From Bacillota bacterium (GTDB lineage Bacteria; Bacillota; Dethiobacteria; SKNC01): 13,960 nt of DNA. Positions 1-6,901 of the stretch are shown here, one piece after another. Position 1 is the stretch's first letter; each line of letters opens with the position of its first letter. A program made the translations under genes and the position numbers. The stretch covers positions 1 through 13,960 of the forward strand of contig SKNC01000018.1 of the NCBI GenBank assembly GCA_007120745.1, read 5' to 3'. The notes beneath the pieces were generated by a model. That model was not told the DNA's origin and did no database searches. It saw nothing but the letters and a program-made list of their open reading frames with translations.

Positions 1-862
1 GGATGGTTTTGTTGATAAAATCGACCGCCTGGTAAAAGGAAAAAAAATTAGCGATGAGTTTTATGAAGAACTGGAAGAAATATTAATTGGTGCGGATATA
101 GGAGTAGAAACCACATTAGAACTGGTGGAGGAACTGAAAAACAAAGCCAGGGAAAACCGTTTGGGGGATACGGAAGAAGTAAAAGAATTGTTAAAGGAAA
201 TATTAATTGAGAGACTGGGAACAGAAATTCAGCCTTTAAATATCTCTCAGGACCTCAATGTAATTCTGGTAATGGGGGTAAATGGAGTAGGAAAAACCAC
301 CAGCATTGCCAAGCTGGCCCACCTGCTGAAAGAGGAAGGAAAGCGGGTGATGATTGCCGCAGGGGATACTTTCAGGGCAGCGGCTATTGAACAGCTGGAA
401 ATATGGGCAGATAGAGTAGGAGTAGATATAATTAAACATAAAATTGGCTCTGACCCTGCAGCGGTTATATTCGATGCGGTTTCAGCGGCACAGGCCCGGG
501 GTGTTGATGTGGTGCTGTGTGACACAGCGGGAAGGCTTCATACCAAAATGAACCTGATGGAGGAATTAAAAAAAATTCACAGGGTATCGGGTAAGGCTCT
601 GCCTGGAGCTCCCCAGGAGGTCCTGCTGGTGCTGGATGCTACCACAGGCCAGAATGCCTTAAGCCAGGCCAGGTTGTTCGGAGAAGTGTCTCCCATAACA
701 GGGATTGTTCTTACCAAACTGGACGGCACGGCAAAAGGGGGAATCGTCATAGCTGTCTGCAATTCCCTGGACATTCCCATAAAATTTATTGGAATTGGTG
801 AGTCTTTAGAAGACCTGCATCCCTTTAATCCAGAAGACTTTGTAAACGCCCTTTTTGATTAA
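1..862 (+). CDS. ftsY: Signal recognition particle receptor FtsY (5' end outside window)
   Basis: SRP receptor GTPase. It docks ribosome-Ffh complexes at the membrane and pairs with Ffh in reciprocal GTP hydrolysis. The reading frame is open from base 2, so the start lies upstream; 286 residues are visible and, against a usual length of about 300, only a short N-terminal piece is probably missing. The helical N domain comes first. The G domain follows: P-loop GVNGVGKT (nt 275-298), GDTFRAAA, DTAGR (nt 521-535), TKLDG (nt 713-727) and the closing GIGE..DL.PF motif. The GTAKGG stretch after TKLD marks FtsY, whereas Ffh has GDTRGG. No acidic A domain is visible. The gene ends in TAA and is followed by a hairpin at 893-920. 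It lies just upstream of ffh, its partner, but a minus-strand ORF and a new promoter separate them. Confidence 0.97.
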   Translation, partial: DGFVDKIDRLVKGKKISDEFYEELEEILIGADIGVETTLELVEELKNKARENRLGDTEEVKELLKEILIERLGTEIQPLNISQDLNVILVMGVNGVGKTTSIAKLAHLLKEEGKRVMIAAGDTFRAAAIEQLEIWADRVGVDIIKHKIGSDPAAVIFDAVSAAQARGVDVVLCDTAGRLHTKMNLMEELKKIHRVSGKALPGAPQEVLLVLDATTGQNALSQARLFGEVSPITGIVLTKLDGTAKGGIVIAVCNSLDIPIKFIGIGESLEDLHPFNPEDFVNALFD

Positions 863-892
863 ACTATTATCTGATATGGGGCTGGAATAAAG

Positions 893-920
893 ATAACCGG
901 GCGCTTACTTACCCGGTTAT
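893..920 (+). terminator. Hairpin after ftsY, probable terminator
   Basis: Perfect 9-bp inverted repeat ATAACCGGG (893-901) and CCCGGTTAT (912-920) with a 10-base loop, 30 bases after the ftsY stop. The T-rich stretch that follows is weak (ACCATTTTCA), so termination may be partial. Because the stem is symmetric and lies between the convergent 3' ends of ftsY and the minus-strand ORF 946-1095, it could serve both directions. Confidence 0.6.
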
Positions 921-945
921 ACCATTTTCATAAATGAATATTGAC

Positions 946-1095
946 TTATTTATTTTTCTTTTTGTTTTTTTTCTGTTTCTTATTCTTTTCTTCCTTAATC
1001 ACGCTGCTGGTTTCATCCAGTGGGTCACTGAATTCAACTGAATCAGTGCATGATTGACTGCAGGGACGAAAGCTTTTACTTTTATTTTTAGACAT
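946..1095 (-). CDS. Small basic 49-aa protein of unknown function
   Basis: I do not recognise this protein. On the minus strand an ATG (1095-1093) opens 49 codons ending in TAA (948-946). AAAGGAGG (1110-1103) precedes the ATG by 7 bases, a near-ideal ribosome binding site and the main reason to believe the gene. The protein begins MSKNKSKSFRPC, has two cysteines four residues apart (Cys12, Cys16), a short acidic middle with several Asp and Glu (about 17-28), and a C-terminal tail (about 34-49) that is almost entirely Lys, Asn, Gln and Glu. It has no signal peptide or membrane segment. A disordered, possibly nucleic-acid-binding tail is inferred from composition only. It converges on ftsY and diverges from ylxM. 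The A-rich tail could be chance low complexity, so coding status is likely but unproven. Confidence 0.6.
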   Translation of the reverse strand: MSKNKSKSFRPCSQSCTDSVEFSDPLDETSSVIKEEKNKKQKKNKKKNK

Positions 1096-1174
1096 TCAAA
1101 AACCTCCTTTGAAGAAGAGTTTCGTGTATTTATTTTATCCAAATTATTTTTTTACATCCAAACAAAATATGTAA

Positions 1175-1208
1175 TTTCCAGCTAAAACACATTTTCCAGT
1201 CGAAACAC
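1175..1208. repeat. Two tandem 16-bp direct repeats upstream of the ylxM promoter
   Basis: TTTCCAGCTAAAACAC (1175-1190) and TTTCCAGTCGAAACAC (1193-1208) match at 13 of 16 positions with an 18-base period. The second copy ends at the first base of the -35 box (1209). The position suits a protein-binding site or UP-like element shared by the divergent transcripts; function is inference. Confidence 0.55.
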
Positions 1209-1237
1209 TTGACAATGGCCTGGAATTCCGTTAGTAT
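1209..1237 (+). promoter_or_regulatory. Sigma-A-type promoter of the ylxM-ffh operon
   Basis: TTGACA (1209-1214), a 17-base spacer and TAGTAT (1232-1237). The -35 is a perfect consensus and the -10 matches at 4 of 6 positions. Transcription would start near 1244, giving a leader of about 37 bases that holds a small hairpin, AAGCA (1247-1251) with TGCTT (1256-1260), ahead of the ribosome binding site. Confidence 0.75.
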
Positions 1238-1280
1238 TACCATGTAAAGCAAAAATGCTTAACACTGCAGAGGTGATTTT

Positions 1281-1613
1281 TTGCTTGAAAAAACAACCCG
1301 AGTAAACTTGCTCTATGATTTTTACGGGCCGCTGTTAACAAAGAAGCAGCAAAACTTTATTGAACTGTATTTTCAACATAATCTATCTTTGGGTGAAATT
1401 GCAGAGGAATACAAAATCAGTCGACAGGCTGTGTATGATTTAATAAAAAGATCAGTATCATCCCTGGAAAAATTTGAAAATAAACTGCATTTATGCAGCA
1501 GGCATATGAGTCAACGGGAAAAATACGAGAAAATTATTGACATATTAAATGATCATGAAAACCAGGGGAACGATGAATTAAAAAAGATTGTCTCCGACTT
1601 GATGGATTTATAA
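1281..1613 (+). CDS. ylxM: YlxM/p13-family helix-turn-helix protein
   Basis: UPF0122 protein, 110 aa, the usual family length. Homologues sit directly before ffh in many Firmicutes and are thought to modulate the SRP pathway; the exact role is not settled. A sigma-70-region-4-like helix-turn-helix is visible at residues 36-57 (SLGEIAEEYKISRQAVYDLI), preceded by the conserved N-terminal pattern LYDFYGPLLT..Q. A charged helical C terminus follows. The start is TTG at 1281, read as Met, with AGAGGTGA (1269-1276) just upstream; no in-frame ATG fits the conserved N terminus. It is the first gene after the TTGACA promoter and ends 30 bases before ffh, so it is probably co-transcribed with it. Confidence 0.92.
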   Translation: MLEKTTRVNLLYDFYGPLLTKKQQNFIELYFQHNLSLGEIAEEYKISRQAVYDLIKRSVSSLEKFENKLHLCSRHMSQREKYEKIIDILNDHENQGNDELKKIVSDLMDL

Positions 1614-1643
1614 ATTTTAAGAACTTTAGGAGGGTTTCACAAT

Positions 1644-2990
1644 ATGCTTTTTGAAGGCCTGGCCGGTAAGCTTCAGGAAACCTTTAAAAAACTTAAGGGC
1701 AAGGGGAAGTTAACTGAAAAGGATGTGGAAGCGGCTTTACGGGAGGTGCGACTGGCTCTTCTGGAAGCCGATGTGAATTTTAAAGTAGTTAAAAATTTTA
1801 TTTCTCAAATTAGAGAGAGATGCATAGGCCAGGAGGTGCTGGGCAGCCTTACCCCGGCTCAACAGGTGATTAAGATTGTGAACGAAGAGCTTACTGCACT
1901 GATGGGGAAAACCACCAGTAAAATAAACCTGAATCCCGGGGAAATTACGGTGATTATGATGGTAGGGCTTCAGGGTTCCGGGAAAACCACCACTGCTGCT
2001 AAACTGGCCAAATATCTAAGCAAGGAGAACTTATCCCCCCTGATGGTGGCCGCTGACGTGTATCGCCCGGCAGCCATTGATCAAATTAAATATCTGGGGG
2101 AACAGCTTGATATGCCGGTTTTTTCCCTGGGGCAGAAGGATCCTGTAGATATTGTCAGGGAATCCCTGAAGGAAGCCTCTTCACAAAATTATAATGTGGT
2201 AATTATAGATACGGCGGGAAGACTTCATGTGAACCAGGAATTAATGGAGGAGCTTCAAAGGATTAAGGAAGCAGCGGTTCCTTCGGAAATTCTCCTGGTG
2301 GTGGACTCCATGACCGGTCAGGATGCAGTAAATGTGGCAGAAAGCTTTCATGAACAGCTGGGGCTTACAGGAGTGGTGTTGACCAAACTGGACGGTGATA
2401 CCCGGGGTGGTGCTGCCCTTTCCGTAAATGCCGTTACCGGTTGTCCCATTAAGTTTGTGGGAATGGGAGAAAAACTGGATGCCCTGGAACCATTCCATCC
2501 AGAAAGAATGGCCTCCCGAATTTTAGGCATGGGAGATGTTCTTTCATTAATAGAAAAGGCTCAGACAAATATTGACCAGGAGAAGGCAAAAGCCCTGGAG
2601 GAAAAAATCAGAACCCAACAGTTTACCTTTGATGATTTTTTGGATCAGCTGCAGCAGGTGAAGAGTATGGGTCCCCTGGACCAGATTATGGATATGATGC
2701 CTGGTATGGGGGGAATGAATAAGAAGATGAAAAACATGTCCGTTGATGAGAAACAATTGGGCCAGGTGGAGGCCATTATCAAGTCTATGACCAGGGAAGA
2801 GAGATGCACTCCAGAAGTTATCAACAGCAGCCGCCGGAAAAGGATTGCCATGGGAAGCGGAACCAAAGTACAGGATGTCAACAGGCTTTTAAAACAATTT
2901 GACCAGATGAAAAAGATGATGAAGCAGCTGACAAAAATGGAGAAAGGCAAAAAAAAGGGGAAGAAGCCCTTTCCCTTTTTTCCTAAATAA
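1644..2990 (+). CDS. ffh: Signal recognition particle protein Ffh (SRP54)
   Basis: SRP GTPase, 448 aa, full length. It binds signal peptides and the SRP RNA and delivers nascent chains to FtsY at the membrane. An N domain (about 1-90) is followed by the G domain with P-loop GLQGSGKT (108-115), DVYRPAAIDQ (138-147), DTAGR (189-193), TKLDGDTRGG (247-256) and GMGE (273-276). The methionine-rich M domain (about 325-430) carries MDMMPGMGGM (349-358) and the RNA-binding helix-turn-helix with SRRKRIAMGSGT (396-407). The tail (about 431-448) is Lys-rich. AGGAGGG (1628-1634) lies 9 bases before the ATG. No SRP RNA gene was recognised in the window, so its RNA partner must be elsewhere. Confidence 0.98.
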   Translation: MLFEGLAGKLQETFKKLKGKGKLTEKDVEAALREVRLALLEADVNFKVVKNFISQIRERCIGQEVLGSLTPAQQVIKIVNEELTALMGKTTSKINLNPGEITVIMMVGLQGSGKTTTAAKLAKYLSKENLSPLMVAADVYRPAAIDQIKYLGEQLDMPVFSLGQKDPVDIVRESLKEASSQNYNVVIIDTAGRLHVNQELMEELQRIKEAAVPSEILLVVDSMTGQDAVNVAESFHEQLGLTGVVLTKLDGDTRGGAALSVNAVTGCPIKFVGMGEKLDALEPFHPERMASRILGMGDVLSLIEKAQTNIDQEKAKALEEKIRTQQFTFDDFLDQLQQVKSMGPLDQIMDMMPGMGGMNKKMKNMSVDEKQLGQVEAIIKSMTREERCTPEVINSSRRKRIAMGSGTKVQDVNRLLKQFDQMKKMMKQLTKMEKGKKKGKKPFPFFPK

Positions 2991-3039
2991 ATCAATGCAC
3001 CATAAAATGAATCAATAAGAAGTATATGGAGGTGAAAAG

Positions 3040-3285
3040 ATGGCAGTTAAAATACGTCTAAAAAGAATGGGTGCCAAAAAGAGCCCCTTTTACCGGATTG
3101 TGGTGGCGGATTCCCGTTCCCCCAGGGATGGACGTTTTATTGAAGAAATTGGTTACTACAATCCGTTAACGGACCCTGTAACCCTGAGCATTAACGAAGA
3201 AAAAGCTCTTCAATGGCTTCAAAATGGCGCACAGCCCTCCGGCACTGTTCGGGCGCTGCTGGATAAAGCCGGGATTAAAAAGTAA
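3040..3285 (+). CDS. rpsP: 30S ribosomal protein bS16
   Basis: Small-subunit protein S16, 81 aa, a normal length. It is needed for folding of the 16S 5' domain. The N-terminal signature is clear: MAVKIRLKRMGAKKSPFYRI, then VVADSRSPRDGRFIE and GYYNPL. The C terminus (WLQNGAQPSGTVRALL) also matches the family. A GGAGGTGA ribosome binding site precedes the ATG. It sits 49 bases after ffh and before khpA-rimM, the usual Firmicutes order, and RimM helps mature the same subunit. Confidence 0.97.
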   Translation: MAVKIRLKRMGAKKSPFYRIVVADSRSPRDGRFIEEIGYYNPLTDPVTLSINEEKALQWLQNGAQPSGTVRALLDKAGIKK

Positions 3286-3339
3286 GCAGGTATTCTGTTT
3301 CTTTCCTAAAAAATTTTCATAGGAGGTATATCAGTCAGG

Positions 3340-3570
3340 ATGAAAGATTTGTTAGAATTTATTGCTAAATCTCTGGTAGACAATCCTGGTGATGTAAATG
3401 TTCAACAAATTGAAGGAGAACGTTCATTAATCCTGGAACTTAAAGTGGCAGAAGAGGACATGGGCAAGGTAATTGGAAAACAGGGCAGAATTGCCAAAGC
3501 CATACGCACGGTAGTCAATGCTGCTGCGGTGAAAGAAGATAAGAGAGTAATTGTGGAAATCATCCAGTAA
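3340..3570 (+). CDS. khpA: KhpA-type KH-domain RNA-binding protein
   Basis: Single KH-domain protein, 76 aa (YlqC/KhpA family, formerly UPF0109). Family members bind RNA and, with KhpB (Jag), affect cell elongation and small-RNA biology in several Firmicutes. The GxxG loop is at residues 46-49 inside VIGKQGRIAKAIR, and the flanking beta-alpha-beta pattern covers nearly the whole chain. The ATG at 3340 gives the conserved start MKDLLEFIAKSLVDNP. The only strong Shine-Dalgarno match, AGGAGG (3321-3326), is 13 bases before it, longer than its neighbours' spacing; no other in-frame start fits. It is 54 bases after rpsP and 16 bases before rimM. Confidence 0.93.
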   Translation: MKDLLEFIAKSLVDNPGDVNVQQIEGERSLILELKVAEEDMGKVIGKQGRIAKAIRTVVNAAAVKEDKRVIVEIIQ

Positions 3571-3586
3571 TTCATGGAGGAAAGCA

Positions 3587-4111
3587 ATGACCGGCAATCT
3601 GGTGGCCGTAGGGAAGATTATAGGATGTACAGGTTTAAAGGGAGAAGTGAAAGTGCTCCCCCTGTCGGACTATCCCCAAAGATTTAAAAGCTTAAGCGGT
3701 GTAAAACTGGTAACGGGGGAAAGAATTACTTCTGCTCAAGTGGAATCAGGCAGAGAGCAAAAGAACTTATGGATTCTTAAATTTAAGAACTTTGATTCCC
3801 TGGAGGCAGTGGAGAAATTCAAGGAAAGTTATATCATGATTCCCAGGGAAGAAAGGATGCCCCTGCCGGATGACCGTTACTATATTGACGACCTGATTGG
3901 GCTTTCTGTTTTTACAGAGGAAGAAAAGGAAAAGCTGGGAGAGATCAAAGATGTGATTCAAACAGGCAGCAATGATGTTTTTGTGGTAACGCCCCATGAC
4001 CCAACCTATCCCAGGGATATTCTTATTCCTGCTATAAAAGATGTGGTTCAAGAGGTCAGTTTACAGGAAAAGAAGGTCAGAGTTAAACTTCCGGAAGGGC
4101 TGTTGGATTAG
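3587..4111 (+). CDS. rimM: Ribosome maturation factor RimM
   Basis: 16S rRNA processing factor, 174 aa. It binds S19 and helps assemble the 30S head. The N-terminal RimM barrel carries the VGKIIGCTGLKGEVKV signature (residues 8-23), and the C-terminal PRC-barrel begins near YYIDDLIGLSVF (98-109) and includes LGEIKDVIQTGSNDVF. The frame stays open upstream to 3551, but the start chosen is ATG 3587: it lies 6 bases after GGAGG (3576-3580), gives the family N terminus MTGNLVAVGKI, and avoids overlap with khpA. The stop is 8 bases before trmD, so the two are tightly coupled. Confidence 0.96.
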   Translation: MTGNLVAVGKIIGCTGLKGEVKVLPLSDYPQRFKSLSGVKLVTGERITSAQVESGREQKNLWILKFKNFDSLEAVEKFKESYIMIPREERMPLPDDRYYIDDLIGLSVFTEEEKEKLGEIKDVIQTGSNDVFVVTPHDPTYPRDILIPAIKDVVQEVSLQEKKVRVKLPEGLLD

Positions 4112-4119
4112 GTGAGATT

Positions 4120-4872
4120 ATGCGTATAGATATCATAACTTTGTTTCCGGAAATGTTTCAGGGGCCATTTGACAGCAGTATTATAAAGAGGGCCCGGGAA
4201 CAAGAACGGGTACAGCTAAATCTGGTAAATTTAAGGGACTACAGCCGTCAGAAACACCGTCAGGTGGATGATTATCCTTATGGTGGCGGGATCGGCATGC
4301 TCATTAAGCCGGAACCTGTTTTTGAAGCGGTGGAAGCCCTGCGTTCTGACCCGGGAGAAAAGAGCAGGGTGGTGCTGTTATGTCCCCAGGGAGAATTGTA
4401 TAATCAAAAAAAAGCCAAAGATCTATCCCGGGAAGAACATCTCATATTCATCTGCGGGCATTATGAAGGAATAGACCAGAGGGTAAAGGATGAACTGGCA
4501 GATGAAGAAATATCCATTGGAGATTATGTTTTAACCGGGGGGGAGATTCCCGCCATGGTGGTAGCTGATTCTATAATTCGCCTGCTGCCAGGGGTTTTAT
4601 CCTCTACGGAAAGCATTGAGGAGGAATCCTTCTATAATTTTCTTTTGGAATATCCCCAATACACCCGACCGGAAGTATTCAGGGGATTGAGGGTGCCAGA
4701 AATTCTGCTTTCCGGGGATCACGAGAAAATTCGCCTCTGGCGGCGCCGGCAGTCTTTGTTGAAAACGCTGCAAAAAAGGCCGGATCTCCTGCAAAAGGCT
4801 CAATTAAATTGGGAAGACAAAAAAATGTTGGAGCAAATATTCACGGATTCCATGCTGGATGCTGAAAAATGA
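4120..4872 (+). CDS. trmD: tRNA (guanine-N1-)-methyltransferase TrmD
   Basis: Makes m1G37 in tRNAs reading CNN codons and so prevents +1 frameshifting; acts as a dimer with SAM. It has 250 aa, the usual length. The SPOUT trefoil-knot motifs are present: DYPYGGGIGM (51-60), LLCPQGE (86-92), ICGHYEGIDQRV (111-122), ISIGDYVLTGGE (131-142) and VVADSIIRLLPGVL (147-160), whose Asp150 corresponds to the catalytic Asp169 of the E. coli enzyme. YPQYTRP (178-184) and a helical C-terminal tRNA-binding domain follow. The ATG at 4120 comes 8 bases after rimM with a short GGTGAG site, which suggests translational coupling. It is the last gene before a separate rplS promoter. Confidence 0.98.
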   Translation: MRIDIITLFPEMFQGPFDSSIIKRAREQERVQLNLVNLRDYSRQKHRQVDDYPYGGGIGMLIKPEPVFEAVEALRSDPGEKSRVVLLCPQGELYNQKKAKDLSREEHLIFICGHYEGIDQRVKDELADEEISIGDYVLTGGEIPAMVVADSIIRLLPGVLSSTESIEEESFYNFLLEYPQYTRPEVFRGLRVPEILLSGDHEKIRLWRRRQSLLKTLQKRPDLLQKAQLNWEDKKMLEQIFTDSMLDAEK

Positions 4873-4896
4873 TGGTATTTGAAATTCATGTTGAAG

Positions 4897-4925
4897 TTGT
4901 TTTGAAAAATAAAATATGCTATAAT
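4897..4925 (+). promoter_or_regulatory. Separate promoter for rplS
   Basis: TTGTTT (4897-4902), a 17-base spacer and a perfect TATAAT (4920-4925) lie about 25 bases after the trmD stop. Transcription would start near 4932, giving a leader of about 88 bases before the rplS ATG. It allows L19 to be made independently of the upstream operon. Confidence 0.65.
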
Positions 4926-4948
4926 AATGCCGCTGTTTTAAATTTGTT

Positions 4949-5014
4949 AAACATTGGTGTTTGCTTATCTTAGAATAAGAATGACTTCACATAGAACCCT
5001 TTGGGAAGGAGGTT
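4949..5014 (+). promoter_or_regulatory. Structured rplS leader, possible L19 autoregulation site
   Basis: Three hairpins can be drawn. AAACA (4949-4953) pairs with TGTTT (4958-4962). CTTAT (4964-4968) pairs with ATAAG (4975-4979). AACC (4995-4998) plus CTT (4999-5001) pair with AAG (5006-5008) plus GGTT (5011-5014) across a 2-base bulge. The third holds the AAGGAGG ribosome binding site in its stem and could block initiation. L19 leader RNAs are known in Firmicutes; I cannot confirm a match to that family by eye. Confidence 0.4.
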
Positions 5015-5019
5015 ACTAA

Positions 5020-5361
5020 ATGGACATTATTAAAGAAATAGAAAAGGAACAGATGAAAGAAGATTTACCCCGTTTCTCTCCTGGAGACACGGTGAGAGTA
5101 CATGTAAAAGTGGTGGAAGGAAACAGAGAGAGAATTCAGACCTTTGAGGGAACGGTGATTAAAAGAAGGGGCAGTGGAATTAATGAGACCTTTACCGTAC
5201 GTCGGGTTTCTTATGGAATCGGTACGGAAAGAACATTTCCGGTACATTCTCCTAAAATAGAAAAAATTGAAATTGTCCGCCGGGGGAAAGTCCGCAGGGC
5301 TAAATTATATTATCTGAGGAAACTTACCGGTAAGGCTGCCCGTATTAAAGAACTTCGCTAA
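5020..5361 (+). CDS. rplS: 50S ribosomal protein bL19
   Basis: Large-subunit protein L19, 113 aa, at the 30S-50S interface. Nearly the whole chain matches the family: FSPGDTVRVHVKVVEGNRER (19-38), the SH3-like core FEGTVIKRRGSGINETFTVR, then GIGTERTFPVHSP and the basic end RRAKLYYLRKLTGKAARIKE. The ATG follows AAGGAGG (5006-5012). It has its own promoter and structured leader, and a terminator that begins inside its stop codon, so it looks like a self-contained unit within the cluster. Confidence 0.98.
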   Translation: MDIIKEIEKEQMKEDLPRFSPGDTVRVHVKVVEGNRERIQTFEGTVIKRRGSGINETFTVRRVSYGIGTERTFPVHSPKIEKIEIVRRGKVRRAKLYYLRKLTGKAARIKELR

Positions 5362-5384
5362 AAGGACTGCAACCAGTCCTTTTT
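5360..5384 (+). terminator. Intrinsic terminator overlapping the rplS stop codon
   Basis: AAAAGGACTG (5360-5369), loop CAAC, CAGTCCTTTT (5374-5383). This is a perfect 10-bp stem whose descending arm supplies the T run. Its first bases are the last bases of the rplS TAA. Confidence 0.85.
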
Positions 5385-5417
5385 ATCTCTTCTGAATGAT
5401 ATCTGGGGGCTTTGCTT

Positions 5418-5933
5418 ATGGGAAAAAAACAAAATGAATTATGGGAATGGATAAAATCCATAATAATTGCAGTGATAATTGCTCTTCTCATCCGGGGGTA
5501 TGTTGTGGAGACTTTCCTGGTGGATGGTGAGTCTATGGTTCCCACCTTAAAGAATTACGAAAGGCTCATTGTCAATAAATTTGTATACCGATTCAGTGAA
5601 CCGGAACACGGGGACGTTATTGTGTTTAAATATTCGCCGGATAGGGATTTCATTAAAAGAGTGATAGCCACGGGGGGAGATACCGTAAGGGTAAACGGGG
5701 AAAGGGTTTACTTAAATGGAATTCCTTTGGAGGAAGATTATATTCTTGAATATCCGTACGGTGATTACGGTCCTGTGGTGGTTCCTGAGGGGCATTACTT
5801 TGTATTGGGGGATAATCGTAACAACAGTTGGGACAGCAGGGAACCCAGCGTCGGATTTGTATCTCCCGAAAGAATAAAAGGGAAGGCTTTTCTGGTATAC
5901 TGGCCGCTGGACAACTTTCGCCTGCTGCACTGA
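5418..5933 (+). CDS. lepB: Type I signal peptidase
   Basis: Membrane serine protease that removes signal peptides from secreted proteins, a fitting neighbour for ftsY and ffh. It has 171 aa, close to Bacillus SipS-type enzymes, with one N-terminal membrane helix (about 12-28, SIIIAVIIALLIRGYVV) and an outer catalytic domain. The Ser-Lys dyad is visible: Ser39 in VDGESMVPTL and Lys80 in RDFIKRVIATGGD. The conserved LGDNRNNSWDSR (130-141) follows. The frame also offers TTG 5412, but ATG 5418 is preferred because the weak GGGGG site (5405-5409) would be almost on top of the TTG. No promoter fits between the rplS terminator and this gene, so read-through or a missed promoter is likely. Confidence 0.96.
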   Translation: MGKKQNELWEWIKSIIIAVIIALLIRGYVVETFLVDGESMVPTLKNYERLIVNKFVYRFSEPEHGDVIVFKYSPDRDFIKRVIATGGDTVRVNGERVYLNGIPLEEDYILEYPYGDYGPVVVPEGHYFVLGDNRNNSWDSREPSVGFVSPERIKGKAFLVYWPLDNFRLLH

Positions 5934-5948
5934 AGCAGCCAGGTTTTT
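5921..5948 (+). terminator. Probable terminator overlapping the end of lepB
   Basis: CCTGCTG (5921-5927) pairs with CAG-C-CAGG (5936-5943), one bulged C, 8-base loop, then TTTTT (5944-5948). The lepB TGA lies in the loop. It is weaker than the rplS terminator because of the bulge. Confidence 0.5.
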
Positions 5949-6018
5949 AATTGCCCGGAGATGTCGGCAGTGTTTTTGTTTAAAAATTAAAAATTCCTTT
6001 GAAAGGGAGAAGGGTTTT

Positions 6019-6861
6019 TTGAATATTCAATGGTATCCAGGACATATGAAAAAGACCATGGATATGTTAAAGGCTGATCTAAAGCTGGTCAATATCGTGA
6101 TTGAAATTCTGGATGCCCGGATTCCCTTAAGCAGCCGTAATCCCCAGCTGCAAAAATTAATAAAAGACAAAAAGAGAGTTCTTGTTCTTAACAAAGAAGA
6201 CCTGGCGGAGGAAAAATTTACAATCCGCTGGGTTCAATTTTTTAAAGCTCAGGAGGGGGTAAGCGCAGTCCCTGTAAACTCTGTGAAGGGCGGCGGTATG
6301 AGGCGCTTGAAATCAATACTGCAGAGAATAAAGATTCCTTCTCAGAGGGGAAAAAGGCCGGTGAGGGTGCTGGTTGCAGGCATTCCCAATGTAGGAAAAT
6401 CTTCATTCATAAATGCCCTGGCCGGCAGGGCGGCAGCCAGGACCGGTGGAATTCCCGGTGTTACCCGGGGCAAACAGTGGATTAAGATTCCACCCGCCAT
6501 TGAACTTCTGGATACCCCAGGCATTTTATGGCCAAAAATCAGCAGCGCTGAAATGGGCTTCCATCTGGCGGTAACAGGTGCTGTAAAATTTGAACTTTTA
6601 AACTCCCAGGAACTGTCCCTGCAGCTGTTGGAATACCTCTACACCAATTATCCGGAAAGAGTAACTGCCCGTTTTGGAATTACGGAATTTTCTTCAGACA
6701 TGATGAAGCTGTTGGAGAAGATTGGCCGCCGCAGGGGGTACCTGCTTTCCGGAGGAGAGGTAGACCTCTCCAGGACCTCAGAAAATCTCTTAAAAGAGTT
6801 TAGAGAGGGAAGGTTGGGAAGGTTTACTTTGGAGCAGAGCCCTGCACTGCAGGAAGAATAA
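6019..6861 (+). CDS. rbgA: Ribosome biogenesis GTPase RbgA (YlqF)
   Basis: Circularly permuted GTPase that acts late in 50S assembly; in Bacillus it is needed for incorporation of L16, L27 and L36. It has 280 aa, the usual length. The N-terminal IQWYPGHMKK (3-12) is diagnostic of the family. The permuted motif order is visible: G4 NKED (58-61), then G1 GIPNVGKS (121-128), G2 GVTR (147-150) and G3 DTPG (165-168). A helical RNA-binding C-terminal domain follows. The start is TTG 6019, read as Met, 8 bases after AAGGGAGA (6003-6010). It follows the lepB hairpin and precedes rnhB by 40 bases, probably in one transcript with rnhB and yraN. I see no convincing promoter in 5949-6018. Confidence 0.96.
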   Translation: MNIQWYPGHMKKTMDMLKADLKLVNIVIEILDARIPLSSRNPQLQKLIKDKKRVLVLNKEDLAEEKFTIRWVQFFKAQEGVSAVPVNSVKGGGMRRLKSILQRIKIPSQRGKRPVRVLVAGIPNVGKSSFINALAGRAAARTGGIPGVTRGKQWIKIPPAIELLDTPGILWPKISSAEMGFHLAVTGAVKFELLNSQELSLQLLEYLYTNYPERVTARFGITEFSSDMMKLLEKIGRRRGYLLSGGEVDLSRTSENLLKEFREGRLGRFTLEQSPALQEE

Positions 6862-6901
6862 TAATTATTTTTGTATTTCCAGGTGTTAATGGAGGGAAAT
6901 A

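Noticed and set aside
863..1280. SRP RNA (4.5S/scRNA) gene near ffh
   Set aside because: No sequence resembling the conserved SRP Alu or GGAA tetraloop helix 8 is visible; the space is accounted for by the ftsY hairpin, the 49-aa ORF and the promoter region.
2645..2995. 116-codon minus-strand ORF opposite the ffh M domain
   Set aside because: It is a shadow of a strongly conserved, Lys- and Met-rich coding region; the Phe-rich translation reflects antisense of Lys codons, and I saw no ribosome binding site or family motif.
3551..3586. Extended N terminus of RimM from 3551
   Set aside because: The 12 extra residues overlap khpA and do not match RimM; ATG 3587 has a well-placed GGAGG and the family N terminus.
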